From assembly GCA_016717335.1 (NCBI GenBank), contig JADKFS010000019.1, positions 672,806-736,805 on the forward strand: a DNA stretch of 64,000 nt, given 5' to 3'. This document shows positions 1 through 7,890 of the stretch, in pieces. The translations under genes and the position numbers were made by a program. Within the stretch, counting starts at the first letter, position 1, and each line of letters begins with the position of its first letter. The notes beneath the pieces are model-generated. The model saw only the letters and a list, made by a program, of their open reading frames with translations, had not been told where the DNA came from and searched no databases. Source of the stretch: Candidatus Ribeiella danica (GTDB taxonomy: Bacteria > Chloroflexota > Chloroflexia > Chloroflexales > Roseiflexaceae).

Positions 1-1313
1 GAGACCGGCTCCAGCGAGGTCTTGCGGATCGAGCGCACCTTCTCGACCGGGATGCCCATGACCTTGGACAGCTCCTCGTCGCTCGGCTCGCGGCCAAGCT
101 CCTGGAGCATGCGCCGGCTCTCGCGCATCAGCCGGTTGATCGTCTCGACCATGTGCACGGGGATGCGGATCGTGCGGGCCTGGTCGGCGATCGCGCGGGT
201 GATCGCCTGGCGGATCCACCAGGTCGCGTAGGTCGAAAACTTATAGCCCTTGCGGTAGTCGAACTTCTCGACCGCGCGGATCAGGCCGACGTTGCCCTCC
301 TGGATCAGGTCGAGCAGCTGCAGCCCGCGGCCGATGTACTTCTTGGCGACCGACACGACCAGCCGCAGGTTGGCCTCGGTCAGGTACTCGCGCGCGGCCT
401 TGCCGGACTCGATCGCCGCGCACCAATCGCGGAAAAGCTGGTCGCGGCTGAGGCGGAACGCGAACTCGACCTCGTCGGACGACGGCCACTTGCCGCCGGC
501 CAGCAGGCGCTGCTGGATGTCGCGCGGCAGCAGGCCGTAGATCACCATCGTGTGGGCGATCGTCTGATCGTACTGCTCGGCGGTCAGCCCATAGCGCTTG
601 GTGACCTCGAGCCGGCGGCGGTCGTAGATCTGCCGCAGCTCGAACGTCAGCTTATCCTGGAGCGAGAGGATGTCCTTCACCATGCCGTAGGTGATCGGGT
701 CGGGCAGCGGCAGATCGGCGACGGCATACAGCAGGCCCAGGGCCTCTTCGACCACCGGCCAGTTCTTCTGGAAGCGCGCGTACATCGTCGTGCCGATCTC
801 GGCCACCTGGTCGCGGGTCCAGTCGGCGCCGTACTGGGTCTTATAGGCGGTCAGGTACTCGCCGACCTCGATCTTCTGGGCCAGGTCGGTCTCCTGGCGG
901 CCGGTCAGCAGCGGCACCCGGCCGATCTCGCGCAGGTACATCCGGACCGTGTCGTTGACGCTGATCCCCTCGACGTTGAGGCCATCCTCGAGGTCGGCCT
1001 CCTCGTCGAACATCCCCTCGACCTCCGCGCCGCCGGCGATCATCTCGTCGCGCGTGCTGATGCCGGCCTGGCTGAGCGCCTGCTGGATCTCCTCGAGCTT
1101 GTCGACGTCGGTCTCGGGGTTGGGCACGAGCTGCAGGAGTTCGCCCTCCGTGACGAAGCCGCGCTGCTTGCCCAGGGCAACCAGATCCTGCAGGCTGTTG
1201 ATCGTATTCTGCTCTTCCTCCGGCTCCTCCGGGCGTGGCGCCTCCGAGTCCTCCGCACCTAGCTCGTCGAAAGGTATCTCGTCGTCGATCATGGTGTCCT
1301 TGTGGTTTTCCAT
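1..1313 (-). CDS. rpoD: Primary sigma factor RpoD/SigA, 3' end cut by window edge
   Basis: Housekeeping sigma factor that gives RNA polymerase promoter recognition. Translating the minus strand from the ATG at 1313 gives 437 uninterrupted residues running off the left edge. Region 1.2 begins near residue 118 (VNDTVRMYLREIGRVPLL). Region 2 has the core-binding and -10 recognition block (KFSTYATWWIRQAITRAI, about residues 358-375), followed by region 3.0 (IPVHMVETINRL). Region 4 is outside the window. A GGGAG ribosome site precedes the ATG, only 12 nt after the dnaG stop, so it is probably co-transcribed with dgt and dnaG. The acidic N-terminus is typical of region 1.1. Confidence 0.96.
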   Translation of the reverse strand, partial: MENHKDTMIDDEIPFDELGAEDSEAPRPEEPEEEQNTINSLQDLVALGKQRGFVTEGELLQLVPNPETDVDKLEEIQQALSQAGISTRDEMIAGGAEVEGMFDEEADLEDGLNVEGISVNDTVRMYLREIGRVPLLTGRQETDLAQKIEVGEYLTAYKTQYGADWTRDQVAEIGTTMYARFQKNWPVVEEALGLLYAVADLPLPDPITYGMVKDILSLQDKLTFELRQIYDRRRLEVTKRYGLTAEQYDQTIAHTMVIYGLLPRDIQQRLLAGGKWPSSDEVEFAFRLSRDQLFRDWCAAIESGKAAREYLTEANLRLVVSVAKKYIGRGLQLLDLIQEGNVGLIRAVEKFDYRKGYKFSTYATWWIRQAITRAIADQARTIRIPVHMVETINRLMRESRRMLQELGREPSDEELSKVMGIPVEKVRSIRKTSLEPV

Positions 1314-1325
1314 AAGAGCGCTCCC

Positions 1326-3224
1326 TCAGACCGCGTGCAAGCTGTGGAGGTCGTCGTAGGCCGAACTGCGTTTGGGGACGCTGATCGCGTCGATGTATTC
1401 TTTGACCTGGACCAATCGCTCTAGTGCCGTGGTCTGCTCCTCTTCGCTCGCTGCAGCGGTCGCCTCGTGCGTGATACGATTCTTCCAACGGCGCGCGAGA
1501 TCGAGCTGCAGCATTCTAGCACATTCCAGGGCATCGTTCACATAGCGGTATGCCTGTGGCTGGGGCGGCTCCAGGCCGAGCGCGCGCTCGACCTGATTCT
1601 GGAGCGTTTCGTCCAGGCTGCGCGCCCACTCGACCGGGCTGGCGCCGGCGGGCTGCGCCAGCCAGGCCTGCCAGATCGCGCGGTTTTCCACCTGCTCGAA
1701 CAGCTCGAGCAGCGTGCCCTGGATGATCTCTCCGACGATTGGGAATGGTAACAGGTCGCGTCGTATCTTCTCTTGTACCGCTGTGCGCGCGGTGGGGTAA
1801 CGCAAGATCCAGCCGAGCAGGTGATCTTCGGGGCGCGGGGCCGCGACCTTGGCCACAGCCGCGGGCTGGCTCGGCTGGGCTCTCCCGCGCGCCGGCAGCG
1901 CCTGCCGGATGACTCGATCCTCTACTTCTACTAAACGCGCGATCTGCTGAATATGGTGCGCCTGCTCGACCGGGTTGGCGATCTGGGCCACCAGCGGCGC
2001 CAGCCGGGCCACCGCGTCGGCCTTGCCCTTGCCGCTGCGCAGGTCCAGGTCGCGCGTGTACGCGGCGATATAGAAGTCCATCGCCGGCTGCGCCGCGGCG
2101 ACCAGCGCGCGCCACTGGTCCGGGCTGGCCTGGATGACCTCGTCGGGGTCCTGGCCGTCGGGCAGCTCGATGATCTTGATCTCGGCGTCGAGCTCGCGCT
2201 CCCAGCGGATGAAGCCCTGCGCCGTCGGCACCGGCACGAAGTGGCCGTCCAGGTTCTCCTGCAGCGTCTGGACGCCCTTGAGCGTCGCGCTCACGCCGGC
2301 GGCGTCGGCGTCGAGCGCCAGGTAGATCTTGTGCGAGTGCTTCTTGATCACCCCGACGTGCTCGGCCGTCAGGGCTGTGCCGAGCGGCGCGACGACGTTG
2401 CGGAAGCCGTACTGGTGGGCGATGATCACGTCGACGTAGCCCTCGACGATCACGGCCGAGTCGCTCGATCGGATCGCGTCGCGCGCCAGGTCGAGCCCGT
2501 AGAGCACGCGGCTCTTGTCGAACAGCGCCGTCTGCGGGGAGTTCATGTACTTGGGCTGCGCGTCGCCGAAGGCGCGCCCGCCGAAGGCGATCACCTCGCC
2601 CTTGACGCTGCGGATCGGGAACATGAGCCGGTTGCGGAAGCGGTCGTAGTAGCCGCGCGCCTCGTGCTTGATGATCAGCCCGGCCGCCTCGATCGCTTCC
2701 GGCTCGAAGCCCTTGCGGTCGGTCAGGTACTTGAGCAGCGCGCTCCAGTCGTCCGGGCCGTAGCCGAGCTGGAACGCCTCGACCGTGCCGGCGTCGATCC
2801 GGCGCTTGTCGACGTAGGCCCGCGCGGCCTCGCCCTTGGGCGACTTGACCAGCATGTGGTGGAAGTAGGTCGCCGCGGCGGCGTTGATCTCGAGCAGGCG
2901 CGTGCGCAGCTGATCCTGCTGCTCGTCCTCCTCGGTGCGCTCCTTGAGCTGCACGCCCGCGCGCCGGGCGAGCTGCTCGAGCGCGTCGCGGAACTCCAGC
3001 CCCTCGCGCTGCATCAGGAAGTCGAACACCGTGCCCGAGGCCTTGCAGCCGAAGCAGTGGTAGCTCTGCGTGTCGGGGAACACCGTGAAGGCCGGCGTGC
3101 GGGTGTTGGTGTGGAACGGGCAGAAGCCGAGGTAGTTGCGCCCGGCTTTGCGCAGGGGCACATACGCCGAGATGAACTCGACGACGTCGATCCGCTCTTT
3201 GATCTGGTCGGTGATAGTTGACAG
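1326..3224 (-). CDS. dnaG: DNA primase DnaG (start probably a CTG touching a heptamer repeat)
   Basis: Makes RNA primers for DNA replication. With the start used here it is 632 aa. The CHC2 zinc ribbon is visible (Cys35, His38, Cys57, Cys60), then the RNA-polymerase core (RNRLMFPIRSVKGEVIAFGGRAF), the TOPRIM motifs EGYVD and LDADAAG, and a helical C-terminal DnaB-binding part. The first ATG/GTG/TTG-type start would begin at PLRKAGRNYLG, which deletes about 20 conserved residues. In frame upstream lies the normal primase N-terminus (TITDQIKERIDVVEFISAY), so I place the start at the CTG at 3224. The next upstream bases are the repeat. Middle gene of dgt-dnaG-rpoD. Confidence 0.93.
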   Translation of the reverse strand: MSTITDQIKERIDVVEFISAYVPLRKAGRNYLGFCPFHTNTRTPAFTVFPDTQSYHCFGCKASGTVFDFLMQREGLEFRDALEQLARRAGVQLKERTEEDEQQDQLRTRLLEINAAAATYFHHMLVKSPKGEAARAYVDKRRIDAGTVEAFQLGYGPDDWSALLKYLTDRKGFEPEAIEAAGLIIKHEARGYYDRFRNRLMFPIRSVKGEVIAFGGRAFGDAQPKYMNSPQTALFDKSRVLYGLDLARDAIRSSDSAVIVEGYVDVIIAHQYGFRNVVAPLGTALTAEHVGVIKKHSHKIYLALDADAAGVSATLKGVQTLQENLDGHFVPVPTAQGFIRWERELDAEIKIIELPDGQDPDEVIQASPDQWRALVAAAQPAMDFYIAAYTRDLDLRSGKGKADAVARLAPLVAQIANPVEQAHHIQQIARLVEVEDRVIRQALPARGRAQPSQPAAVAKVAAPRPEDHLLGWILRYPTARTAVQEKIRRDLLPFPIVGEIIQGTLLELFEQVENRAIWQAWLAQPAGASPVEWARSLDETLQNQVERALGLEPPQPQAYRYVNDALECARMLQLDLARRWKNRITHEATAAASEEEQTTALERLVQVKEYIDAISVPKRSSAYDDLHSLHAV

Positions 3225-3317
3225 TTTTGAGTTTTGAGTTTTGAGTTTTGAGTTTTGAGTTTTGAGTTTTGAGTTTTGAGTTAGAGCTCGATCAACTCAG
3301 AACTCAGAACTCAGAAC
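3225..3317. repeat. Heptamer palindromic element between dgt and dnaG
   Basis: About seven tandem TTTTGAG units, a 15-20 nt loop, then about three copies of AACTCAG. The second arm is the near-complement of the first (one mismatch per heptamer), so the element can fold into a long hairpin in the dgt-dnaG mRNA. It touches the presumed dnaG start. Confidence 0.9.
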
Positions 3318-3321
3318 TTGG

Positions 3322-4398
3322 TCACGCGCCCCACGTCCTCGGCACGTACACGTCGTTGAAGACCTTGATCGCATACCGGTCGGTCATGCCGGCGATGTAG
3401 TCGACCACCGCCCGCTCGATCGGCTCGTCGCGCCGCTGGTTGATCCGCAGCAGGTCCTCGGGCAGCCGCTCGGGGTGGGCCTTGAAATGCCGGAACAGGA
3501 TATCGATCAGCGCGCGCACCTTGCCGTCGTCGGCCTTGGCGCGCGCGTCGAGGTAGACGCGCTGGTACATGAACTCGCGCAGGCCGTTGGTCGCGGCGAG
3601 GATGGGCCGGCTCATCGACAGCAGCGGCGGGTCGGGCGGCGCGTCCTCGCCGGTGGCCCACCAGTTATGGTCGATCAGGTCGCACACCATCGTGTTGATC
3701 CGCTGCGCGTGCGTGGCGCCCAGCGTGTCGACCGCGTCGCGCGGCAGATCCTCCTGGCGCAGCAGGCCGGCCCGCAGCGCGTCGTCGATGTCGTGGTTGA
3801 TATAGGCGATCGAGTCGGCGATCTTGATGATCTGGCCCTCCAGCGTGCTGGCGACGCCCCAGGCGGTGGCCATGATGTCCTTGCGCGCCTTGGAGTGCAG
3901 GTAGATGCCCTCGCGCACGGCGTAGGTCAGGTTGAGCCCCTGGCCGTCCTTCTCGATCACCTCGACGATCCGGCGGCTCTGCTCGTTGTGGCGGAACGAG
4001 AAGCCCTGGGCGTGCGACAGGGCCGCCTCGCCCGAGTGGCCGAACGGCGCGTGGCCGATGTCGTGGCCCAGCCCGATCGCCTCGACCAGGTCCTCGTTGA
4101 GCCGCAGCGCGCGCGCCACCGTGCGCGCGATCTGGGTCACTTCGAGCGTGTGGGTCAGTCGCGTGCGGTAGTGGTCGCCCTCGGGCGCGATGAACACCTG
4201 GGTCTTGTGCTTGAGGCGGCGGAACGGCTTGGAGTGCAGGATGCGGTCGCGGTCGCGCTGGAAGCGCGTGCGCACGGGCGAGTCTTCCTCGGGCCGCTCG
4301 CGCAGCCCCGTGTCGCTGAAGGCCGCCAGCGGCGAGAGCCGCGCGTGCTCGTCGGCGTCGAGGCGCTCGCGAATGCCGGCGTGTGTTCGATTTGACAT
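3322..4398 (-). CDS. dgt: dGTP triphosphohydrolase-like HD protein
   Basis: Predicted deoxyguanosinetriphosphate triphosphohydrolase-like enzyme, which would hydrolyse dNTPs to nucleoside plus tripolyphosphate. It is 358 aa. The HD-domain metal ligands are clear: His83 in RLTHTLEV and His112-Asp113 in GLGHDIGHAPFGHSGE, with a later Asp in KIADSIAYINHD. The Dgt N-terminal signature FRRLKHKTQVF is present. Start chosen at the ATG at 4398, because GGAG lies 6 nt upstream; a TTG four codons earlier is less likely. First gene of the minus-strand dgt-dnaG-rpoD operon, a common pairing with replication and transcription genes. Confidence 0.92.
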   Translation of the reverse strand: MSNRTHAGIRERLDADEHARLSPLAAFSDTGLRERPEEDSPVRTRFQRDRDRILHSKPFRRLKHKTQVFIAPEGDHYRTRLTHTLEVTQIARTVARALRLNEDLVEAIGLGHDIGHAPFGHSGEAALSHAQGFSFRHNEQSRRIVEVIEKDGQGLNLTYAVREGIYLHSKARKDIMATAWGVASTLEGQIIKIADSIAYINHDIDDALRAGLLRQEDLPRDAVDTLGATHAQRINTMVCDLIDHNWWATGEDAPPDPPLLSMSRPILAATNGLREFMYQRVYLDARAKADDGKVRALIDILFRHFKAHPERLPEDLLRINQRRDEPIERAVVDYIAGMTDRYAIKVFNDVYVPRTWGA

Positions 4399-4481
4399 AG
4401 GCAGCTCCAAATCGACGCCAGCGGTCGCGGGTGGCGAGGCTGCTCAAACGGGCACGGCGTCTGAGCACGGTATGAGAAGTA

Positions 4482-4973
4482 TCATGTTGGTACTTCCTCG
4501 GGATAGGGTGGTTGATCCGGCATTGTACTACGACTCAGGGCGCGCTGCAACGCGACCGCCAGCGCCGCCAGCAGGTGCACGACCACGATCGCCTGGAAGT
4601 AGGTCGCGTACTCGCTCAGGCGGGCGGCCTCGCGCGCCTGCTCGGTGGCGGTGAAGCAGCCGGCCGGGCCGAACTGGGCCCACACCACCGCGCAGGACTC
4701 GTAGCGCGCCGCGACGAACGGCGCGAAGAAGTAGATACAGAAGCAGACGGCGGCGGCCCACAGCCGCTCGGCGCGCCGGGCGATGAACCAGCCCCAGAAG
4801 GTCGCGAACGGCGTGGCGAAGATGATCCAGACATGCGCGCGCATGCGCGTCTCGACGTTGACTGTCGGCGCGATCGTGCGGTTGTAGATCGCCCAGGCCG
4901 CGCCCAGCGCCGCCGCGCCGAAGATCAGGATGAAGGTTTTGAGATCGAAGCGAGATGTCAGCCGGTTTGCCAT
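4482..4973 (-). CDS. Small membrane protein of unknown function
   Basis: 163 aa with about four hydrophobic segments (roughly residues 12-29, 44-62, 70-88 and 122-143), so an integral membrane protein. I do not recognise a family. The extramembrane stretch between the third and fourth helices contains two cysteines (YESCAVVW and AGCFTATE). The start ATG at 4973 has AAGGA upstream. The C-terminus is short and proline-rich (PDQPPYPEEVPT). It is divergent from the histidine phosphatase gene and co-directional with dgt, with about 80 bp between. Confidence 0.75.
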   Translation of the reverse strand: MANRLTSRFDLKTFILIFGAAALGAAWAIYNRTIAPTVNVETRMRAHVWIIFATPFATFWGWFIARRAERLWAAAVCFCIYFFAPFVAARYESCAVVWAQFGPAGCFTATEQAREAARLSEYATYFQAIVVVHLLAALAVALQRALSRSTMPDQPPYPEEVPT

Positions 4974-5288
4974 CGCGGTCCTTGTTTCTTCCTCGCACTC
5001 GCAGGACTTACGCAGTCGGCCGCTCCCTAGCGGAGATCGGGGGCAAGGGGGTGAGGAAAACCACCGCGTCAGCCCTGTCGCTCAAAGCGATCGGGATTAT
5101 ACCATAGCGGCGCCTGGCGCGCGGAACCCGCAAACGCATGGAAGATGTGGTATCATATTTTGGCGCGATGTCGATCTGTTAAGAAGGGTTCGCGGATGCT
5201 TTGTGGTTTAGGCTGGCGTATGGCTCACTGGCGCGCTCCGGCTGTAACCTGTAACCTGTAACCTGTAACCTGAGTTTAAGGAGCGAGT
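4974..5288. other. Divergent intergenic region with a heptamer run
   Basis: 315 bp between two divergent genes. It contains four tandem GTAACCT heptamers (5244-5271) just before the AAGGAG ribosome site of the next gene. A second arm is not seen here. No RNA gene or clear promoter pair recognised. Confidence 0.6.
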
Positions 5289-6047
5289 GTGACCCTGCTA
5301 CTGCTGGTTCGCCACGGGGCAAACGATTGGGTTCACGGCCGGCTGGCCGGCTGGACGCCCGGCGTGCATCTGAACGAGGACGGCCGCCGCCAGGCCGCCG
5401 CGGTGTCGGCCCGCCTGGCGCCGCTGCCGATCGACGCGATCTACACCAGCCCGCTCGACCGCACGGTCGAGACGGCCCAGGCGATCGCCGGGCCGCGCGG
5501 GATGCCGCTGCGCCTGGTCGAGGGGCTGGGCGAGGTCAAGTATGGCGAGTGGCAGGGCGCCGAGCTGAAAGAGCTGTACAAGCACGAGCTGTGGCCGGGC
5601 GTCCAGTTCTACCCGAGCGGCACGCGCTTCCCCGGCGGCGAGACGCTGGGCGAGGCCCAGATGCGCATGGTCGCGACGCTCGACGGGCTGCGGGCCCAGC
5701 ATCCCAAGGGCATCATCGCCGTGGTGTCGCACGCCGACATCATCAAGCTGGCGATCGCCTACTATGTCGGCATGCACATGGACCTGTTCCAGCGGCTGGA
5801 GATCAGCCCGTGCTCGGTGAGCGCGCTGTTCTTCACTCGCATGGGACCGCGCCTGCTGGCCTATAACGACACCGGCTCGCTGGAGCATCTTAAGCCCAAG
5901 CCCGAGGAGCCCAAGGCCGCCGCCGAGCAGCCGCAGCCCGCGGCGGCCGAGCAGCCGCCCGCCGCCGAGCAGCCCGCCGGCGCCGTTGAGGCGCCGGAGC
6001 TCGCGCCCTCCAACGGCGTCGAGGCGCCGGCGGCCGACGCGACGTAG
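5289..6047 (+). CDS. Histidine phosphatase family protein (phosphoglycerate mutase-like), MSMEG_4193 type
   Basis: 252 aa. The catalytic phospho-histidine is in the RHG motif at residues 8-10 (LLVRHGAND), the second His in VVSHADI near residue 151, and Arg/Glu residues of the pocket in TSPLDRTVETAQ. GTG start at 5289 with AAGGAG upstream. The last ~50 residues are a low-complexity Pro/Ala/Glu/Gln tail with repeats of AAAEQP type, absent from the catalytic core and probably disordered. It is followed by DUF3090 and an SCO1664-family gene. In actinobacteria these three families form a conserved neighbourhood of unknown role, so the substrate is unknown but unlikely to be glycolytic. Confidence 0.88.
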   Translation: MTLLLLVRHGANDWVHGRLAGWTPGVHLNEDGRRQAAAVSARLAPLPIDAIYTSPLDRTVETAQAIAGPRGMPLRLVEGLGEVKYGEWQGAELKELYKHELWPGVQFYPSGTRFPGGETLGEAQMRMVATLDGLRAQHPKGIIAVVSHADIIKLAIAYYVGMHMDLFQRLEISPCSVSALFFTRMGPRLLAYNDTGSLEHLKPKPEEPKAAAEQPQPAAAEQPPAAEQPAGAVEAPELAPSNGVEAPAADAT

Positions 6048-6139
6048 CGGCGGCACGAATGTGGCAGTCCGCGCCCCGGCCGCGTGCGCCTGGGGTCGTT
6101 CGAGACTGGTGTTATCATCGACGAGGACTCAAAAGGATT

Positions 6140-6652
6140 ATGCCCGAGTTTACCTACGATCTTGACCCGGTGACCCGCATCACCGCACACGCGGTGGGCG
6201 AGCCGGGCAAGCGTGTTTTTTACATCCAGGCCCGCCGCGACCGCGAGCTGGTCTCGCTGATCTGCGAGAAGGAGCAGGTGCGCGCGCTGTCGCAGGCGAT
6301 CAACCAGCTGCTCGAAGACCTGTCCGAGAAGAACCCGCTGCTCTCCTCGGCCGACGACATGCTGGTGGTGGCGAGCGACATGAGCCTGGAGGAGCCGCTC
6401 GAGTCGCGCTTTCGCGTGGCCCAGATGGGCATCGGCTACGACGCCGATCGCGATATGATCATCCTGGTGATGCAGGGCGTGCAGGAGGACGAAGGCGAGG
6501 GCACGCCCACGGCGCGCTTCGCCGCCACCCGCCAGCAGATGCGCGGGCTCGGCGAGCACGCCTCGCGCGTGGTCGCGCAGGGGCGCCGGATCTGCGGCAA
6601 CTGCGGCCGCCCGATCGACGCCGGCGGCCACTTCTGCCCGCAGATGAATTAG
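6140..6652 (+). CDS. DUF3090 family protein
   Basis: 170 aa, matching the DUF3090 family (conserved hypothetical, function unknown). Typical elements are the N-terminal FTYDLDPVTRITAHAVGEPGKRVFYIQAR and the C-terminal zinc-ribbon-like CGNCGRPIDAGGHFCP, with three cysteines and one His. Start set at the ATG at 6140, which has AAAGGA just upstream; an in-frame ATG at 6059 would add a Trp/Arg-rich leader not expected for the family. Middle gene of the trio with the histidine phosphatase and the SCO1664-family kinase-like protein, which suggests they act in one process. Confidence 0.88.
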   Translation: MPEFTYDLDPVTRITAHAVGEPGKRVFYIQARRDRELVSLICEKEQVRALSQAINQLLEDLSEKNPLLSSADDMLVVASDMSLEEPLESRFRVAQMGIGYDADRDMIILVMQGVQEDEGEGTPTARFAATRQQMRGLGEHASRVVAQGRRICGNCGRPIDAGGHFCPQMN

Positions 6653-6661
6653 AGAAGCGGT

Positions 6662-6739
6662 GGCAGGTTACAGGGGACAGACTGTGCGGGCCCGGCCGTA
6701 ACCTGTAACCTGTAACCTGTAACCTGTAACCTGTAACCT
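6662..6739. repeat. Heptamer palindromic element ending at a start codon
   Basis: Six exact GTAACCT units (6698-6739) end at the base before the ATG of the next gene. The upstream arm is a shorter, imperfect inverse (CAGGTTACAGGGGACAG). No Shine-Dalgarno sequence remains for the downstream gene. Confidence 0.88.
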
Positions 6740-7483
6740 ATGAGCGAATCAGAGCCAAACGAGCTGAACGTCGCCGACGTGCTGACGCTGCTGGCGAAGG
6801 GCGAGCTGGAGGTGCAGGGCATGCTGCCGTGGAGCAGCAACTACACCCTGCTGACCAGCGTGCGCGCCGACAGCCTGCAGGGCCTGGCGGTCTACAAGCC
6901 GCGCCGCGGCGAGCGCCCGCTGTGGGATTTCCCGCGCGGCACGCTCTGCCAGCGCGAGGTGGCGGCCTACGTGCTGAGCGCCGCGCTCGGCTGGTCGCTG
7001 GTCCCGCCGACGGTGCTGCGCGACGGGCCGTACGGCATCGGGTCGCTCCAGCTGTTCATCGACGCCGACCAGGAGGCGCACCTCTTCACGATGCAGAAGG
7101 AGGGCGCCTTCGAGCAGGCGATCGAGCGGCTGGCGGCCTTCGACGTGCTGGCCAACAACGCCGACCGCAAGAGCGGCCACTGCCTGCGCGGCAACGACGG
7201 ACGGCTGTGGGCGATCGACCACGGGATCTGCTTCCACAGCGAGCCGAAGCTGCGCACGGTGCTGTGGGACTACGCCGGCCGGCCGCTGCGCCGCGACATT
7301 CTGGACGACCTACGCGCGCTGCGCGCGCGCTGGAAGAGCGGCGACGAGATCGCCGAGCTAATGGCCAGCCTGCTGGCCGCCGACGAGCTGCGCGCCCTGC
7401 GCAAGCGGCTCGACCGGCTGGTCGACAGCGGCAGGCACCCCGACCCCGGGCCCGGGCGCAATATTCCGTGGCCGCCGGTCTGA
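6740..7483 (+). CDS. SCO1664 family protein (PI3/PI4-kinase-like fold)
   Basis: 247 aa. Family-level match to the conserved hypothetical SCO1664 family, distantly related to phosphatidylinositol 3/4-kinases. YKPRRGERPLWDFP resembles the nucleotide-binding lysine region (near residue 52). FDVLANNADRKSGHCL is the catalytic-loop-like D-x4-N motif, and AIDHGICF is the metal-binding DxG-like motif. The true substrate is unknown. Third gene of the trio. The ATG directly follows six heptamer repeats, so no normal ribosome site is visible and translation may depend on the leader hairpin or on leaderless initiation. Confidence 0.87.
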   Translation: MSESEPNELNVADVLTLLAKGELEVQGMLPWSSNYTLLTSVRADSLQGLAVYKPRRGERPLWDFPRGTLCQREVAAYVLSAALGWSLVPPTVLRDGPYGIGSLQLFIDADQEAHLFTMQKEGAFEQAIERLAAFDVLANNADRKSGHCLRGNDGRLWAIDHGICFHSEPKLRTVLWDYAGRPLRRDILDDLRALRARWKSGDEIAELMASLLAADELRALRKRLDRLVDSGRHPDPGPGRNIPWPPV

Positions 7484-7524
7484 GCTGCTCGCGCGCTCCG
7501 CGCTGTTTCCCCTCACCCCCATAC

Positions 7525-7558
7525 CCCCTCTCCCGGCCGGGAGAGGGGTGGTTTTTTT
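7525..7558 (+). terminator. Intrinsic terminator after the trio
   Basis: Twelve-base perfect inverted arms (CCCCTCTCCCGG and its complement) followed by TGG and seven T residues. About 40 bp after the SCO1664-family stop. Confidence 0.85.
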
Positions 7559-7589
7559 AGATGGCATCTGGACGCCATCCCCCACACCC

Positions 7590-7760
7590 CCGACCGGGGA
7601 GCAGGGGCGATCGTTCGTGGGTGGGGCGCGGCGGCTTTGCCGCCGCGCCCCACCCCCTGCCCCCCCTGCCAGGGGCGGGGGCAGGGGGTGGGGTCATCTG
7701 CCGCAATGCAATGCGCAAAAGCAAAAACCTACCCCCGAAAGGGGCAGGGGGTGGGTGATC
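7590..7760. repeat. Composite hairpin element
   Basis: Continues the terminator module. A perfect 17-bp hairpin with a TTT triloop (arms 7619-7635 and 7639-7655) is followed by C-rich/G-rich blocks (CCCCTGCC, GGGGCAGGGGGTGGG) and a GTGATC end. The same module order recurs near 31.9, 35.6, 43.9 and 49.1 kb with a different hairpin in the middle. Confidence 0.75.
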
Positions 7761-7774
7761 TACAAGGCTACGGC

Positions 7775-7804
7775 TTGCCGTATACAAGCGTTATCTGCTA
7801 ATAT
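7775..7804 (+). promoter_or_regulatory. Probable promoter of the FprA-like reductase
   Basis: TTGCCG, 18-nt spacer, TAATAT, about 85 nt before the GTG start. Sigma-70-like by eye only. Confidence 0.5.
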
Positions 7805-7890
7805 AAAAGGAGTTAAGCAGCTTTCGACGTCGACCGATCGCCTGGATGGCATGTCTGTGTGTCAGATCGCATAGCGAGAGAGGGCATTGA

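Noticed and set aside
153..1262. Long plus-strand open frame opposite rpoD (369 codons)
   Set aside because: Antisense shadow of rpoD in GC-rich DNA: Leu/Asp/Arg/Ala-rich, no motif. The minus strand gives a full sigma factor.
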